Of a stretch of DNA of 36,816 nucleotides, positions 8,294-17,900 are shown in pieces. Source of the stretch: G020354785 sp964461435 (lineage in GTDB: Bacteria; Bacteroidota; Bacteroidia; Bacteroidales; UBA10428). Position 1 is the first letter of the stretch, and each line of letters begins with the position of its first letter. The position numbers and the translations under genes were made by a program. Below the pieces are notes generated by a model. It had not been told where the DNA came from. It saw only the letters and a program-made list of their open reading frames with translations, and did not search any database. The stretch is from NCBI GenBank assembly GCA_964461435.1, contig CAYWUI010000034.1, positions 1-36,816 on the forward strand, given 5' to 3'.

Positions 8294-8848
8294 ATGGAAA
8301 AAGCTAAAACTGACATATGGCAACATACTATGACATATGGAGCTATATTAGGAATATCAATTACAATACTTGCAATAATATTCTATATTCTTGATATTCT
8401 GAAGTATAATATTTTTATATCAATTGTAATTTGGTTAATTAATTTGGCCCTTACAGTAATATTTGTTGTCATCGGCACAAAAAATTACAGGGATAAAATT
8501 CTTGGAGGATATATTGATTTTGGGAAAGCTTTTCTTTTAGGGCTGCTAATAGTGGTCTTTTCTTCATTAATAACAACATTATACAATATATTGCTTAATA
8601 CGATTATTGATCCTACGTATTTTGAAAGAACTATGGAAGCAGTTAAGGAGTGGATGGGCAATTTTATGTATAATAAAGGAATTTCTGAAGAACAGATAGA
8701 TCAGGCACTGGAACAAATTGATAGCAAAGAGATGCCGTCTGTTGTTTCTATGATATTCAGCGGTATAGCTTCAAGTGCCATCGGAGGCGCTATATTATCA
8801 CTGATTACAGCTGCCATTCTTAAAAAGGAATCTTTCGATTCTCAATAA
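8294..8848 (+). CDS. DUF4199 domain membrane protein
   Basis: Inner-membrane protein of 184 residues with four hydrophobic segments (about 14-34, 38-60, 75-100 and 150-173) and a soluble charged loop between the third and fourth. The pattern GGYIDFGKAFLLGL after the second helix, and the acidic loop with ISEEQIDQALEQ, are characteristic of DUF4199, a family common in Bacteroidota. Its molecular function is not established. It stands 36 bases upstream of a DPM1-like glycosyltransferase, a pairing I believe recurs in this phylum, which suggests a role in lipid-linked sugar metabolism or in assisting the transferase; that is inference. Confidence 0.82.
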   Translation: MEKAKTDIWQHTMTYGAILGISITILAIIFYILDILKYNIFISIVIWLINLALTVIFVVIGTKNYRDKILGGYIDFGKAFLLGLLIVVFSSLITTLYNILLNTIIDPTYFERTMEAVKEWMGNFMYNKGISEEQIDQALEQIDSKEMPSVVSMIFSGIASSAIGGAILSLITAAILKKESFDSQ

Positions 8849-8884
8849 ATAAAAATAAAGTGAAGACTAATTATTTCCTGGTTA

Positions 8885-9841
8885 ATGTCAAATATTGATA
8901 TATCAGTTGTTATTCCGACCTTTAATGAATCTGAATCAATACCTGAGCTAATTGACGGTATTGTTAGAGTAATGAAGGATAATGGATTTAGCTGGCAGAT
9001 AATAATGATCGATGATGGCAGCACTGACGGATCATGGGAAAAAATTGAAGAACGGGTAAAAAAGAACCGGTCAGTTAAGGGCATTAAGTTCAGGCGCAAT
9101 TATGGCAAGGCTGCAGCCTTGCATTGCGGATTTAAAGAAGCTGAAGGAGATGTTGTAATTACTATGGATGCCGACTTGCAGGACAGTCCCGATGAGATTC
9201 CCGGTTTATATAAAATGATAAAGGAAGAGGGCTATAATCTTGTTTCGGGATGGAAAAAGAAAAGATACGACCCCCTTTCAAAAAGACTTCCCAGCAAGTT
9301 TTTTAACTGGATTGCAAGAAAGGTAACCGGGATAAAACTTCATGATTTTAACTGCGGATTAAAAGCTTATAAGAACAGGGTTATAAAGAGCATTGAAGTG
9401 TATGGCGAGATGCACAGGTATATACCTATAATTGCAAAAAAAGCGGGATTTGGGAAAATAGGTGAAAAGGTTGTACAGCATCAGAAAAGAAAATACGGAG
9501 TTACAAAATACGGGGTTGAGCGTTACATGAACGGATTCCTTGCCCTTGTTACCTTATCATTTATTTCGAGGTTTGGCAAGAAACCTATGCATCTTTTCGG
9601 TACCCTGGGGACATTAATGTTCATTATAGGTTTTGTTATTGCTATCTACCTTGGAGCTGACAAACTTATTTCAGTATATAAACATATAAGAGCGCCCCTG
9701 GTAACAACAAGTCCGTACTTCTATATTGCTTTAACTGCAATGATAATCGGCACACAGCTTTTTCTGGCAGGATTCCTGGGTGAGCTGATTTCAAGGAGTT
9801 CAACCGAAAGGAATTCTTATCAGATAGAAAAGAAGATATAA
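8885..9841 (+). CDS. family 2 glycosyltransferase, DPM1/GtrB-like, with two C-terminal membrane helices
   Basis: Polyprenyl-phosphate glycosyltransferase type, 318 residues. The GT-A domain (about 5-225) has the nucleotide-binding start VVIPTFNESESI, an IDDGSTDGS motif, RNYGKAAALHCGF, and the catalytic-site sequence MDADLQDSPDEI. The C-terminal part has two transmembrane helices (about 236-256 and 278-303), as in GtrB/ArnC-like enzymes that move a sugar from a nucleotide to undecaprenyl or dolichyl phosphate on the cytoplasmic face. The donor sugar cannot be deduced. A second glycosyltransferase follows after 14 bases. Confidence 0.93.
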   Translation: MSNIDISVVIPTFNESESIPELIDGIVRVMKDNGFSWQIIMIDDGSTDGSWEKIEERVKKNRSVKGIKFRRNYGKAAALHCGFKEAEGDVVITMDADLQDSPDEIPGLYKMIKEEGYNLVSGWKKKRYDPLSKRLPSKFFNWIARKVTGIKLHDFNCGLKAYKNRVIKSIEVYGEMHRYIPIIAKKAGFGKIGEKVVQHQKRKYGVTKYGVERYMNGFLALVTLSFISRFGKKPMHLFGTLGTLMFIIGFVIAIYLGADKLISVYKHIRAPLVTTSPYFYIALTAMIIGTQLFLAGFLGELISRSSTERNSYQIEKKI

Positions 9842-9855
9842 TTCAAAACATAACC

Positions 9856-10857
9856 GTGCTATTCTCAGTCATTGTACCTGCATTTGGCCGCCCCGTAGAG
9901 GTGAAAGAATTGTTGTCAAGCTTTACTGAACAGCATTTTAAAGATTTTGAGATTATTATTGTGGATGGCAGCATGGATAGCAGCCTTAAAAGTGTGGTTG
10001 AAGGATTTAGTGACCGGATTAATATCCGTTATTTCTACAAGAAGGGATTGGGCATAAGTGATTCAAGGAATATGGGTGCGGAAAAAGCAGCCGGTGATTA
10101 TCTTGTGTTCATGGATTCCGATTGTATTGTGGCTCCCAGCTATTTTGAGAACATAAATAAATTTCTTGCAGATACGAAGGTAGACGGATTTACTGGTCCG
10201 GATAAAGCACATCCATCCTTTTCCAGGGTACAGAAAGCAATTAACTATGCCATGACATCGCTTCTCACAACAGGTGGCATAAGGGGACAGAAGGTTCATA
10301 TAGGGAAGATACACCTGCGGGGGTTTAATATGGGCATATCGAAAGAAGCTTTTTCTAAAACGGGGGGATTCAGTGGTTTGAAGGTAGGTGAGGATATCGA
10401 TATCAGCCTTAGGTTCCGGGAGGCCGGCTATGATGCTGCACTTATCTATGATGCTTACGTTTATCATAAAAGAAAAACCAACCTCCTCAAGTTTTTTATT
10501 CAGCTGTTTCTTCATGGCAAGGCAAGGATTGACTTATTTAAGAGGCACAGGAACTCGCTTAAGCGGCTTTATTTCGTGCCCGCACTCTTTGTTCTTTACC
10601 TGCTGACGGGAGTTTCAACAATATTTTTCTGTATTTATTGTTTTGTCTTTTTCATGTTAACCATCCTTTTTTACTGCCTTTTATTATTTACGGATTCTTC
10701 AATAAGGAATAAAAGCATTGTTGTAGGCTTACTCAGCGCATATAGCTCAATAATAATGCTGGTTGCTTATGGTACGGGATTTATATACAATTTTGCCAGG
10801 AGAATAATATTCAGAAGCACAAAGGAAAGCATAAGGCCGATGATAATCAAGGAATAG
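9856..10857 (+). CDS. family 2 glycosyltransferase with C-terminal membrane region
   Basis: 333-residue GT-A transferase starting at GTG. Motifs include FSVIVPAFGRPVEV, IIVDGSMDSS, a MDSDC metal/nucleotide motif and the acceptor-side GFNMGISKEAF with GEDIDISLRFREAGY. Residues about 235-315 contain three hydrophobic segments, so the enzyme is membrane-anchored. It lies 14 bases after the DPM1-like gene and convergent with the heptose operon, with only three bases between the stop codons. The position beside GDP-heptose synthesis makes a role in envelope glycan assembly likely; the exact donor and acceptor are unknown. Confidence 0.9.
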   Translation: MLFSVIVPAFGRPVEVKELLSSFTEQHFKDFEIIIVDGSMDSSLKSVVEGFSDRINIRYFYKKGLGISDSRNMGAEKAAGDYLVFMDSDCIVAPSYFENINKFLADTKVDGFTGPDKAHPSFSRVQKAINYAMTSLLTTGGIRGQKVHIGKIHLRGFNMGISKEAFSKTGGFSGLKVGEDIDISLRFREAGYDAALIYDAYVYHKRKTNLLKFFIQLFLHGKARIDLFKRHRNSLKRLYFVPALFVLYLLTGVSTIFFCIYCFVFFMLTILFYCLLLFTDSSIRNKSIVVGLLSAYSSIIMLVAYGTGFIYNFARRIIFRSTKESIRPMIIKE

Positions 10858-10860
10858 GCA

Positions 10861-11475
10861 TCATTCAACCCTTTTATCATAATTATAGCCCATAGAGTAT
10901 TTTTCACCCTTTAATTTTCTGTTTAAGACCTGCTTTATCGAGTGGAAAATGATAATATGTATGTCTTCGGTAATTTCCATGTCATTAACAGGGGCAAGAA
11001 TAAGTATATCGGCCAGTTCCTTTAGTTTACCTCCCTTATATCCACAAAATCCGACTACCGTAGCACCGAGTCCCCTGGCATAATTCACGGCTTTAATGAT
11101 ATTTGCCGAATTACCGCTTCCCGATATGCCTATTACAACATCATCTTTTTTAAGAAAGGTTTTTAACTGTTCGTAAAAAACCTCATCGTAGGTAAGATCG
11201 TTGGATATTGCAGTTAATGAAGGAATATTATCGTTCAGGCATAATACTTTAAACCTTTTCTCAAGTCCAAAGGATATACCTTTCATAAAATCTCCTGCAA
11301 CATGCGAGGCAGTGGCAGCACTTCCCCCGTTGCCGAAAATATAGATTGTGTTCCCCCTGTCGTAACATTCGTAGATCCTGTCAATGAATTTACTTATTGC
11401 CCGGATATCTATTTTAGCAAGGGTCTCACTAACTTTTTCAAAGTAACTACTGAAGTGTTCATTTAAGCTGTTCAT
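10861..11475 (-). CDS. gmhA: D-sedoheptulose 7-phosphate isomerase (SIS domain)
   Basis: First enzyme of nucleotide-heptose synthesis: converts sedoheptulose 7-phosphate to D-glycero-D-manno-heptose 7-phosphate. The 204-residue SIS protein shows the family's phosphosugar motifs GNGGSAATASHVAGDF and ISGSGNSANIIKA. I chose the ATG at 11475; a TTG two codons upstream (11481) is also open. It overlaps the 3' end of the heptose kinase gene by 17 bases, so the genes are translationally coupled. It is last in an operon that holds the other three steps. The start codon falls inside hddA, and no terminator is visible between this gene and the convergent glycosyltransferase. Confidence 0.93.
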   Translation of the reverse strand: MNSLNEHFSSYFEKVSETLAKIDIRAISKFIDRIYECYDRGNTIYIFGNGGSAATASHVAGDFMKGISFGLEKRFKVLCLNDNIPSLTAISNDLTYDEVFYEQLKTFLKKDDVVIGISGSGNSANIIKAVNYARGLGATVVGFCGYKGGKLKELADILILAPVNDMEITEDIHIIIFHSIKQVLNRKLKGEKYSMGYNYDKRVE

Positions 11476-12451
11476 CAGCAAAGTATATTAGTTTAGAACC
11501 GTCCTGTTCAAATTTAAATTCAAAATTATAAAGTGGCTTTAAAGAATCCTTTAATTTTTGCTGTTTATGTTTTTCACAATAAAACAGGAAAAATCCGCCC
11601 CCTCCGGCGCCCAGCAGTTTACCCCCTTCAGCGCCATTCTTCAATCCTGTATTGTAGATTTCTTCAATATCCTTATTACTAATTTGTATTGCCAGTTTCT
11701 GTTTGAGAATCCAGTTCTCATGCAGGAGCTTGCCAAAATCGTTAATCCTTTCATTATAGAGGCTGTCTTTCAGCTCAGAAACAAGGCCAACCATTGACTT
11801 CAGTGTATTGAACTTATCTTCCTTTGAAACATTCTTTTTTTGTTCGGATAATATTTCCGAGGCGTTGCGCTGGTTACCTGTATAAAACATTATCAGGTTT
11901 TCCTGCAGCCTGTCATAAATCTCATTTTTAATATAAAGAGGTTCAATACGCACACTGCCGTCCTTGTTAAAATAAAAAATGTTTAGTCCGCCCACAGCTG
12001 CGGCATATTGATCCTGTTTACCTATAGGCTCTTTGAGGATATCTATTTCAATCTCACATGCGCCTTCGGCGAGATCTTCTGCCGAGGCATACTGCCTTTT
12101 AATGGCATACAGGTTATGCAGCAGTCCGACCGTGAATGAAGATGAAGAGCCCATCCCCGTTCCCGCAGGTATGTCTGCTATTGAGCTTATTTCTATCCCT
12201 CCCCTTATTCCTGCCTTTTTCAGCGCCTCCCTGAGAATAGGATGCCTTAAATCATCAATTCTGTTAACAGTTTCTGTTTTTGAGTATTTTACCCTTACCT
12301 GGTCTTTGAAGAAGAATTTATGTGAGGATATATACATATATTTATTAATGGATGTGCTAAGCACTGCTCCCTGGTGCCTGGAATAGAAAGTTTCCATGTC
12401 GGAGCCTCCGCCAACAAAACTTATCCTGAATGGAGTCCTTGTGATTATCAT
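11459..12451 (-). CDS. hddA: D-glycero-alpha-D-manno-heptose 7-phosphate kinase (GHMP kinase)
   Basis: GHMP-superfamily kinase of 330 residues that phosphorylates the anomeric position of heptose 7-phosphate to give the 1,7-bisphosphate. The N-terminal substrate motif is TPFRISFVGGGSDM, the ATP-binding motif PAGTGMGSSSSFTVG, and the C-terminal GHMP motif KLLGAGGGGFFLF. It overlaps the upstream fusion gene by four bases (ATGA) and gmhA by 17. The alpha-type kinase HddA, rather than the ADP-heptose enzyme HldE, predicts that the final product is GDP-heptose, used in S-layer or capsule/LPS-type glycans. Assignment is strong because the other pathway enzymes are adjacent. Confidence 0.93.
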   Translation of the reverse strand: MIITRTPFRISFVGGGSDMETFYSRHQGAVLSTSINKYMYISSHKFFFKDQVRVKYSKTETVNRIDDLRHPILREALKKAGIRGGIEISSIADIPAGTGMGSSSSFTVGLLHNLYAIKRQYASAEDLAEGACEIEIDILKEPIGKQDQYAAAVGGLNIFYFNKDGSVRIEPLYIKNEIYDRLQENLIMFYTGNQRNASEILSEQKKNVSKEDKFNTLKSMVGLVSELKDSLYNERINDFGKLLHENWILKQKLAIQISNKDIEEIYNTGLKNGAEGGKLLGAGGGGFFLFYCEKHKQQKLKDSLKPLYNFEFKFEQDGSKLIYFADEQLK

Positions 12452-14334
12452 TTTACTGATGAATTGATTACAAAGTCAGCAAATTTACTTTCTTTTTCTA
12501 TTAGTTTATATTCATCTTCACCCCTTTTTTCCAACAATAGTTTTATTTCACTGTCGTTTTTGCCGCGCCAGTAGTAATATTCTTTTATCCTGGTTCTGAA
12601 TGTATGTTCGTCTGCCTTTAAGAATATTTTTAAATCTGACAAATCACGCAACTCCTCTCTGCTTAACGCGACAATGCCCTCAATTATTATAATATCTTCA
12701 TTCTTAAACAGGTATTCAAGAGGCTGTGCATGCCTTTCGGGGTGGTTAGGGTAGGAGTGAAGCATAACTATCTGTCCTCCCAGTATTTTTTGCATATCTT
12801 TAACAATGTCATCCATTCTGAACCTGTCATAGACATTCCTGCAGTGGTCTCTTTGATCCTCCGGCAATATCCAGTTGTCAAGGTCAATCTTCAGAACCTT
12901 TAGTCCGTGGTCAACGAATTTGCAGTATATGTATGATGCAAAATTGCTTTTACCAGTCTTTGCATTGCCGCCTATACTTATGATGAAGGGTTTTTTGTTT
13001 TTATTTTCGGAATATATTTTGAACATGGGCCCAAATGCAGGGCTATAGGGCTCATTTACTATGAATTTCACTGCTTCCGGCAAATCCTTAAAGAAGAAGT
13101 CCGGTTTTACAGTCGTCCTTTTTAGTCCGTAGCCTGTCATCACTCCTGCAGTCTTGCAGCCAGCATTTTTACCTGCAACTATATCTCTTTCCGAGTCGCC
13201 GATCATCCATGATTGCGACAGGTCAATATTAAGATCACCGGCAGCCTGCCTGAACATGCCTGTTTTAGGTTTACGGCACTCACAGTCAATTTTATATTCA
13301 GGCCTTTCTTCGGGGTAACCTTTGTCGGGATGGTGGGGACAGTAATATATGGCATCCAGTTTTGCATGATTATTGCCAAGCTCTGTTTCAATTTTTTTAT
13401 GTATATACTCCAGTTCCTCTACAGTACAGAGATTTCTTGCTATAACCGACTGGTTTGTTACAATAACAGACAGGTATTCTGTTTTATTCACTTCTCTGAT
13501 GGCTTCAGGCGTGAAGTCAAACAATGCCATGTCCTCGTGTTTATATATAAAGTCCTTTTCAATACTTATCACCCCGTCACGATCCATAAATATAGCTTTC
13601 TGCTTATTCCCGAAATTGAACTGCCGGATTTTACCGGTCCTGTGGTCTGCCCTAACCTGTTCAAGCCTTTCCGGTGTTCCGGTGTCTTTAAGGTATTCAA
13701 AGGTAGTATACCCGAACATCATTGTATCTTTGAAGATGCGGGGGAATATATCTCTTCCGAAATCTGCTTTTACTCCCTTCCTGAGATATTTTAATATTGA
13801 GGGATTTAGAATGTAAACACCTGCGTTAACCAGGTTTCTGTAATATTTCCCCTGCTCGTGTGGCTTGGGGTGGACAGCGGTTACCCTGCCGTCTTTATTA
13901 GTCTCCATTAAGTCGCTGTCGTAAGGATGGTCATTCGGGTGAAGTACGAGTGTACATATACTCTTTTTATCGTTATGGAACTTTATGAATCTTTGAATAT
14001 CCATGTTTATCATGATGTCACCGTAGAATACAATGAAGTCTTCATCAAGCAGGTGCTCGATTTCTTTTATCCCCCCCACGGTCCCCAGAGGTTCTTTCTC
14101 CTGGCAGTATTGAATGTTAACGCCAAACCTTTTGCCATTGCCAAACCAGTTAATAATAGTTTCTTTCAGGTGATTAACGATAATGATGATATCATCTATA
14201 TTATAGCGCTTCAACAAATCTATGTGGTGCCCGAGTATGGGTTTATCTCCCACATTGAGCATAGGCTTGGGCAGCTCACCGGTTAATTCAGCGAGCCTTG
14301 TTCCTTTTCCCCCGGCCTGGATTACTGCCTTCAT
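12448..14334 (-). CDS. three-domain fusion: heptose-1-phosphate guanylyltransferase (HddC) - heptose bisphosphate phosphatase (GmhB) - P-loop kinase
   Basis: 628-residue cytoplasmic fusion. Residues 1-233 are a sugar-phosphate nucleotidyltransferase (QAGGKGTRLAELTGELPKPM, metal-site D106 in FYGDIM), matching HddC. Residues about 245-425 are a GmhB-type HAD phosphatase with nucleophile pair D251/D253 (FMDRDGV), the zinc-loop ligands C332, H334, C351 and C353, and the IGDSERD motif (378-384). Residues about 448-628 are a third domain resembling uridine kinase/phosphoribulokinase, with Walker A GGNAKTGKS (455-463), DLDNW (484-488) and IIIIEGIVAL (548-557). The first two domains supply the phosphatase and GDP-transfer steps; with hddA and gmhA the pathway is complete. 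The kinase domain has no place in the known pathway and its substrate is unknown. It heads the operon and overlaps hddA by four bases. Confidence 0.93.
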   Translation of the reverse strand: MKAVIQAGGKGTRLAELTGELPKPMLNVGDKPILGHHIDLLKRYNIDDIIIIVNHLKETIINWFGNGKRFGVNIQYCQEKEPLGTVGGIKEIEHLLDEDFIVFYGDIMINMDIQRFIKFHNDKKSICTLVLHPNDHPYDSDLMETNKDGRVTAVHPKPHEQGKYYRNLVNAGVYILNPSILKYLRKGVKADFGRDIFPRIFKDTMMFGYTTFEYLKDTGTPERLEQVRADHRTGKIRQFNFGNKQKAIFMDRDGVISIEKDFIYKHEDMALFDFTPEAIREVNKTEYLSVIVTNQSVIARNLCTVEELEYIHKKIETELGNNHAKLDAIYYCPHHPDKGYPEERPEYKIDCECRKPKTGMFRQAAGDLNIDLSQSWMIGDSERDIVAGKNAGCKTAGVMTGYGLKRTTVKPDFFFKDLPEAVKFIVNEPYSPAFGPMFKIYSENKNKKPFIISIGGNAKTGKSNFASYIYCKFVDHGLKVLKIDLDNWILPEDQRDHCRNVYDRFRMDDIVKDMQKILGGQIVMLHSYPNHPERHAQPLEYLFKNEDIIIIEGIVALSREELRDLSDLKIFLKADEHTFRTRIKEYYYWRGKNDSEIKLLLEKRGEDEYKLIEKESKFADFVINSSVK

Positions 14335-14390
14335 TAATTTATGCTGTTGATAACTTATTTCAATAGCAAAGAAAAAGAAAATATGACAGA

Positions 14391-14499
14391 AAATAGGGAC
14401 AGCGCCCTATTTTTTTATTGTGTGCTAAACTTCTAAAATATGGGCGCTGTCCCTGTTTTATACTTCTATTTAAAATATGGGCGCTGTCCCCTTTTCCCC
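14391..14499. repeat. three REP-like palindromic units (core GGGACAGCGCCC)
   Basis: Copy 1 (14391-14416) is in one orientation; copies 2 (14436-14459) and 3 (14472-14499) are reversed. Copies 1 and 2 form an almost perfect hairpin of about 24 bases with one mismatch and one bulge. Copy 3 covers the last codons and the stop codon of the Nudix gene. The hairpin could end transcription of that gene. No REP-associated transposase gene is in the window. Confidence 0.75.
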
Positions 14500-14946
14500 C
14501 TTTTTCAATAATGAGGCGACGTGCCTGTCTATAGGAAAAGTAAGTACATCAGGGGTAAGGTCCTTTATTTTTATCCACCTGAAGGAGCGGATGCCATTTT
14601 TAAGTTCCAGGAAATCAAAAGGGACTTCGGAAATCTTGAATTTTACAGGCTCCTTAAATTTAATCAGGTAATAGATGCTTATTATCTGGTGGTCTTTGTG
14701 GAAATATGATCTCTGGAAAAAATCAGTAGTATAGAAATGCTTTATAATCTCAATATCCTGTCCCAGTTCCTCCCGGGTCTCCCTTTTTATGCAATCTGCG
14801 GTCCCTTCCCCGAACTGCAGTCCGCCTCCCGGGAACTTGGTCATTTTCTGATCCAGCACATACTCATCCGTGATCAGCACTTCCTCTTTTTCACTGATTA
14901 CTATTCCATAAACCCTGATATTAAAATGTCTGATGGTGTCTGTCAT
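14470..14946 (-). CDS. Nudix hydrolase
   Basis: 158-residue pyrophosphohydrolase. The Nudix box is complete: G, five residues, E, seven residues, then RETREELGQ, in the stretch GGLQFGEGTADCIKRETREE. The N-terminal half has the usual strand pattern leading to FPGGGLQFGEG. The substrate is not predictable. The last six residues (GTAPIF) and the stop codon are encoded by a copy of the REP-like repeat found twice more just downstream, so the original C-terminus may have been altered by repeat insertion. It stands 136 bases upstream of the heptose operon on the same strand, but the repeat hairpin probably separates the transcripts. Confidence 0.92.
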   Translation of the reverse strand: MTDTIRHFNIRVYGIVISEKEEVLITDEYVLDQKMTKFPGGGLQFGEGTADCIKRETREELGQDIEIIKHFYTTDFFQRSYFHKDHQIISIYYLIKFKEPVKFKISEVPFDFLELKNGIRSFRWIKIKDLTPDVLTFPIDRHVASLLKKGEKGTAPIF

Positions 14947-14971
14947 TACATGTTTAGGTCATTTGATACTA

Positions 14972-17900
14972 TTAATTAATTACCATCTTTTTAGTTATCG
15001 AAAATTCATCAGTCTGTAACTGATAGAAGTATATGCCACTCGGACACCTGTTTGCATTCCATGTTATGTCATATTTCCCTGCAGGGCATTCTCTGCTGAG
15101 GAGTACTTCCGTTTCCATGAAATTAACATCATATACTTTTAACGTAACATAGCTGGCCTTCGGTATGCAGAAGCTTATGGTCGTATTATCAACAACTGGA
15201 TTCGGATAATTCTGATACAGAATGAAGCTTTTTCCTGACTTTGCATCTGTTATAACCTCTTCAAGACCGACCATTGTCGAAGCTCCAAGGACAAGATAAC
15301 AGAATTCATCTACTACAACATAAAGATAATCATCATCATAATCAATAACTTCAAGATTAATCCATTCGCCTGTCGATGTTGAAAAATAGAACACGGGGAT
15401 ATCCATCGGATTAGTAACCCCTGCATTTTCCAAATCTTCCAGGGTGTATGGTATGCTAATTGTTGCTGATTCATTGAGATGTAATCCGTCAGGACCAAGA
15501 TGATAGGCAAAACCTATACCGGTAACATTTTCAGGTAATTCAGGATAATCATTAACCAGGTCAATAGTGATAAGTGTTGTATCCTCAAGAGCACTCTCAG
15601 AAATTACAATTTGAATACCTGTAAAATCGTCATAAACAATACCACCTCCAGGTCCAACAGCCCCTGTTGTTAAGTTTAGCACATTCCATGAAGCTGAATT
15701 AAAAGAATAAGTACTGTCCACTGAATATTCCTCGGGAGCAAGATCATTGCACCGGACACGGATGATAATCGTAGTGTCCTCCGGTAAGCCGCTACCAGGG
15801 TCATAGGAGATCGCATAATCCTTTCCGCAAGATTTAATACAAGCATTACCGCCCGTTAGATCAGCTCCTCCTGAGATTATCAGACATGTATTGATATAAA
15901 CATTAAGCGTGCTAATGTCAACCCCCTCATTATCATCTTTGATTTTGAACTGTATACCCGAACTAACAGGTATTGACACGGCTCCTGCAGGAGGATAGCA
16001 GTTTACAAGGTATGGTGATTCAAGGTACTTTAAAATCCCTGTTCCGGTTAATGAAACACTGATTGTACCTTCATCAGAATCGTCGGATGTAATTGTCATT
16101 GATGCATTCTTAATGCCGGTTGTTTCCGGAATAAATTTAATTTCAATATTTTCAGTACTGCCTGGTGCAAGGACAAAAGCAGTCTTACCACTAATTATAA
16201 TGAAGTCTCCCGAATGCTCACCTTCAATAATTATGGACATTACCGAAAGATCGGCTGTTCCCTCATTTGAAATAACAAATGTTTCAATTAAACCTGAATT
16301 AACAGGCACATTCCCGTAATCATGAGATGCCGGTTCAACATTTATGTCAGGAACCGGAACATCAACTCCATCCCCAGCCAGTGAAACATCAAGCGGATTT
16401 TCGTCCGGGTCGTTGCTTACCAAACGCAATATTGCATTTTTTGATCCTGTTGAAGCCGGATTAAAGCTTACAATAATATTACGACTTGAACCCGGGGATA
16501 ATGAAAATGAACCTCCGCCACTTGTTATCGTGAATTCATTATAATCAGTACCTGTAATATCTGCTGAACTTACGACCAGTTCTCCTGTGCCTTCGCTTGT
16601 TACAACAAATGTCTGGCTTCCGTATGAACTTATATATACTTCTCCATAATCTTTTGAATCGGGAGAGATTGCAATATCCGGAATAACTATACCATTGCCA
16701 CTTAATTCAACTTCATACGGATTTTCATCGGGATCATCGCTCTCAAAGTGCAGTGCTGCACTTTTTGAGCCGACGGATACCGGACTGAAGCTTACAACAA
16801 TATTACGTGTAGCTCCCTGAGTAAGAGTAAAACTGCCTCCTCCGCTTATTATACTGAATTCATCTGAATTAGTGCCTGTAATGCTGACAAGACTAACTGA
16901 CAAATAAGCCACACCAAAATTAGTAACCACAAAGGTTTTTGTGATGCCTGTATTTATATTTACATCGCCATAGTTGTGAGATTCAGGGTCTACATCTATA
17001 TTTGGGACAGGCACTTCAGCACCGTTGCCGGTTAAAGATATGTTAACAGGATTTTCATCAGGATCATTACTTTGTATGGTTAATACTGCGTTTTTTGAAC
17101 CTGCGGAACCCGGATTAAAACTGACCGTGATATTATGACTTGAGCCCGGGGTGAGCATAAATGAACCTCCTCCGTCAGTTATGCTAAATTCGCCTGAATG
17201 TGTTCCCGTGAGGCTTGAAGAACTCACCGAGAGGTTACCTGTTCCTTCGTTTGATACACTAAAAATCTGGGAGGAGCTGGAACCTATTATGACGTCACCG
17301 TAGTTTTTTGTGCCCGGAATAACTGCGATATCGGGTATAGCTATGCCTGTTCCGCTCAGCGAAATATCCCTGGGGTCTTCATCGGGGTCATTACTGTCAA
17401 ATCGCAATGTAGCGCTTTTCGCTCCTATTGAAGCAGGGCTGAACCGGACATTAACATTGCGGGATTCTCCCGGGGCAAGAGTAAAACTGCCACCTCCGCT
17501 GATGATACTAAATTCACCTGCATTTGCTCCGGTCAGCGTTGTGGAGCTGACTGACAGGGTCGCCCCGCCTGCGTTCGAAACCACAAATGTTTCCGTGCTG
17601 CTGCTTGTTATCTCAACATCTCCATAATCCCTGGAACCCGGACTTACATCTATGTCAGGTACAGTACCTGAACCATTTAATCCTACATTATATGGATCTT
17701 CGTCAGGATCATTGCTGCTTATTTGTAAGTTTGCATTCTTTGAACCCGCAGATGAAGGGCTGAAGCGGACAACTATATTCCTCGTTGCGCCCGGAGATAA
17801 TGTAAAGGAACTTCCTCCGCTTTGAATATTAAATTCACCTGAATGAGTACCGGTAATTGTTGTTGAACTTACGGTAAGATCGCCTGTCCCGTTATTTCTT

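Noticed and set aside
10063..10515. 150-codon open frame on the minus strand
   Set aside because: It lies wholly inside the second glycosyltransferase gene, has no recognisable domain, and that gene has full family motifs.
10858..10860. Bidirectional terminator between the glycosyltransferase and gmhA
   Set aside because: Only three bases separate the convergent stop codons and no hairpin with a T tract is visible there.
13213..13794. 193-codon open frame on the plus strand
   Set aside because: It is opposite the GmhB and HddC domains of the heptose fusion protein and shows no family features.
14391..14499. CRISPR array
   Set aside because: There are only three short units in mixed orientation with unequal spacing and no cas genes; a REP-like element fits better.
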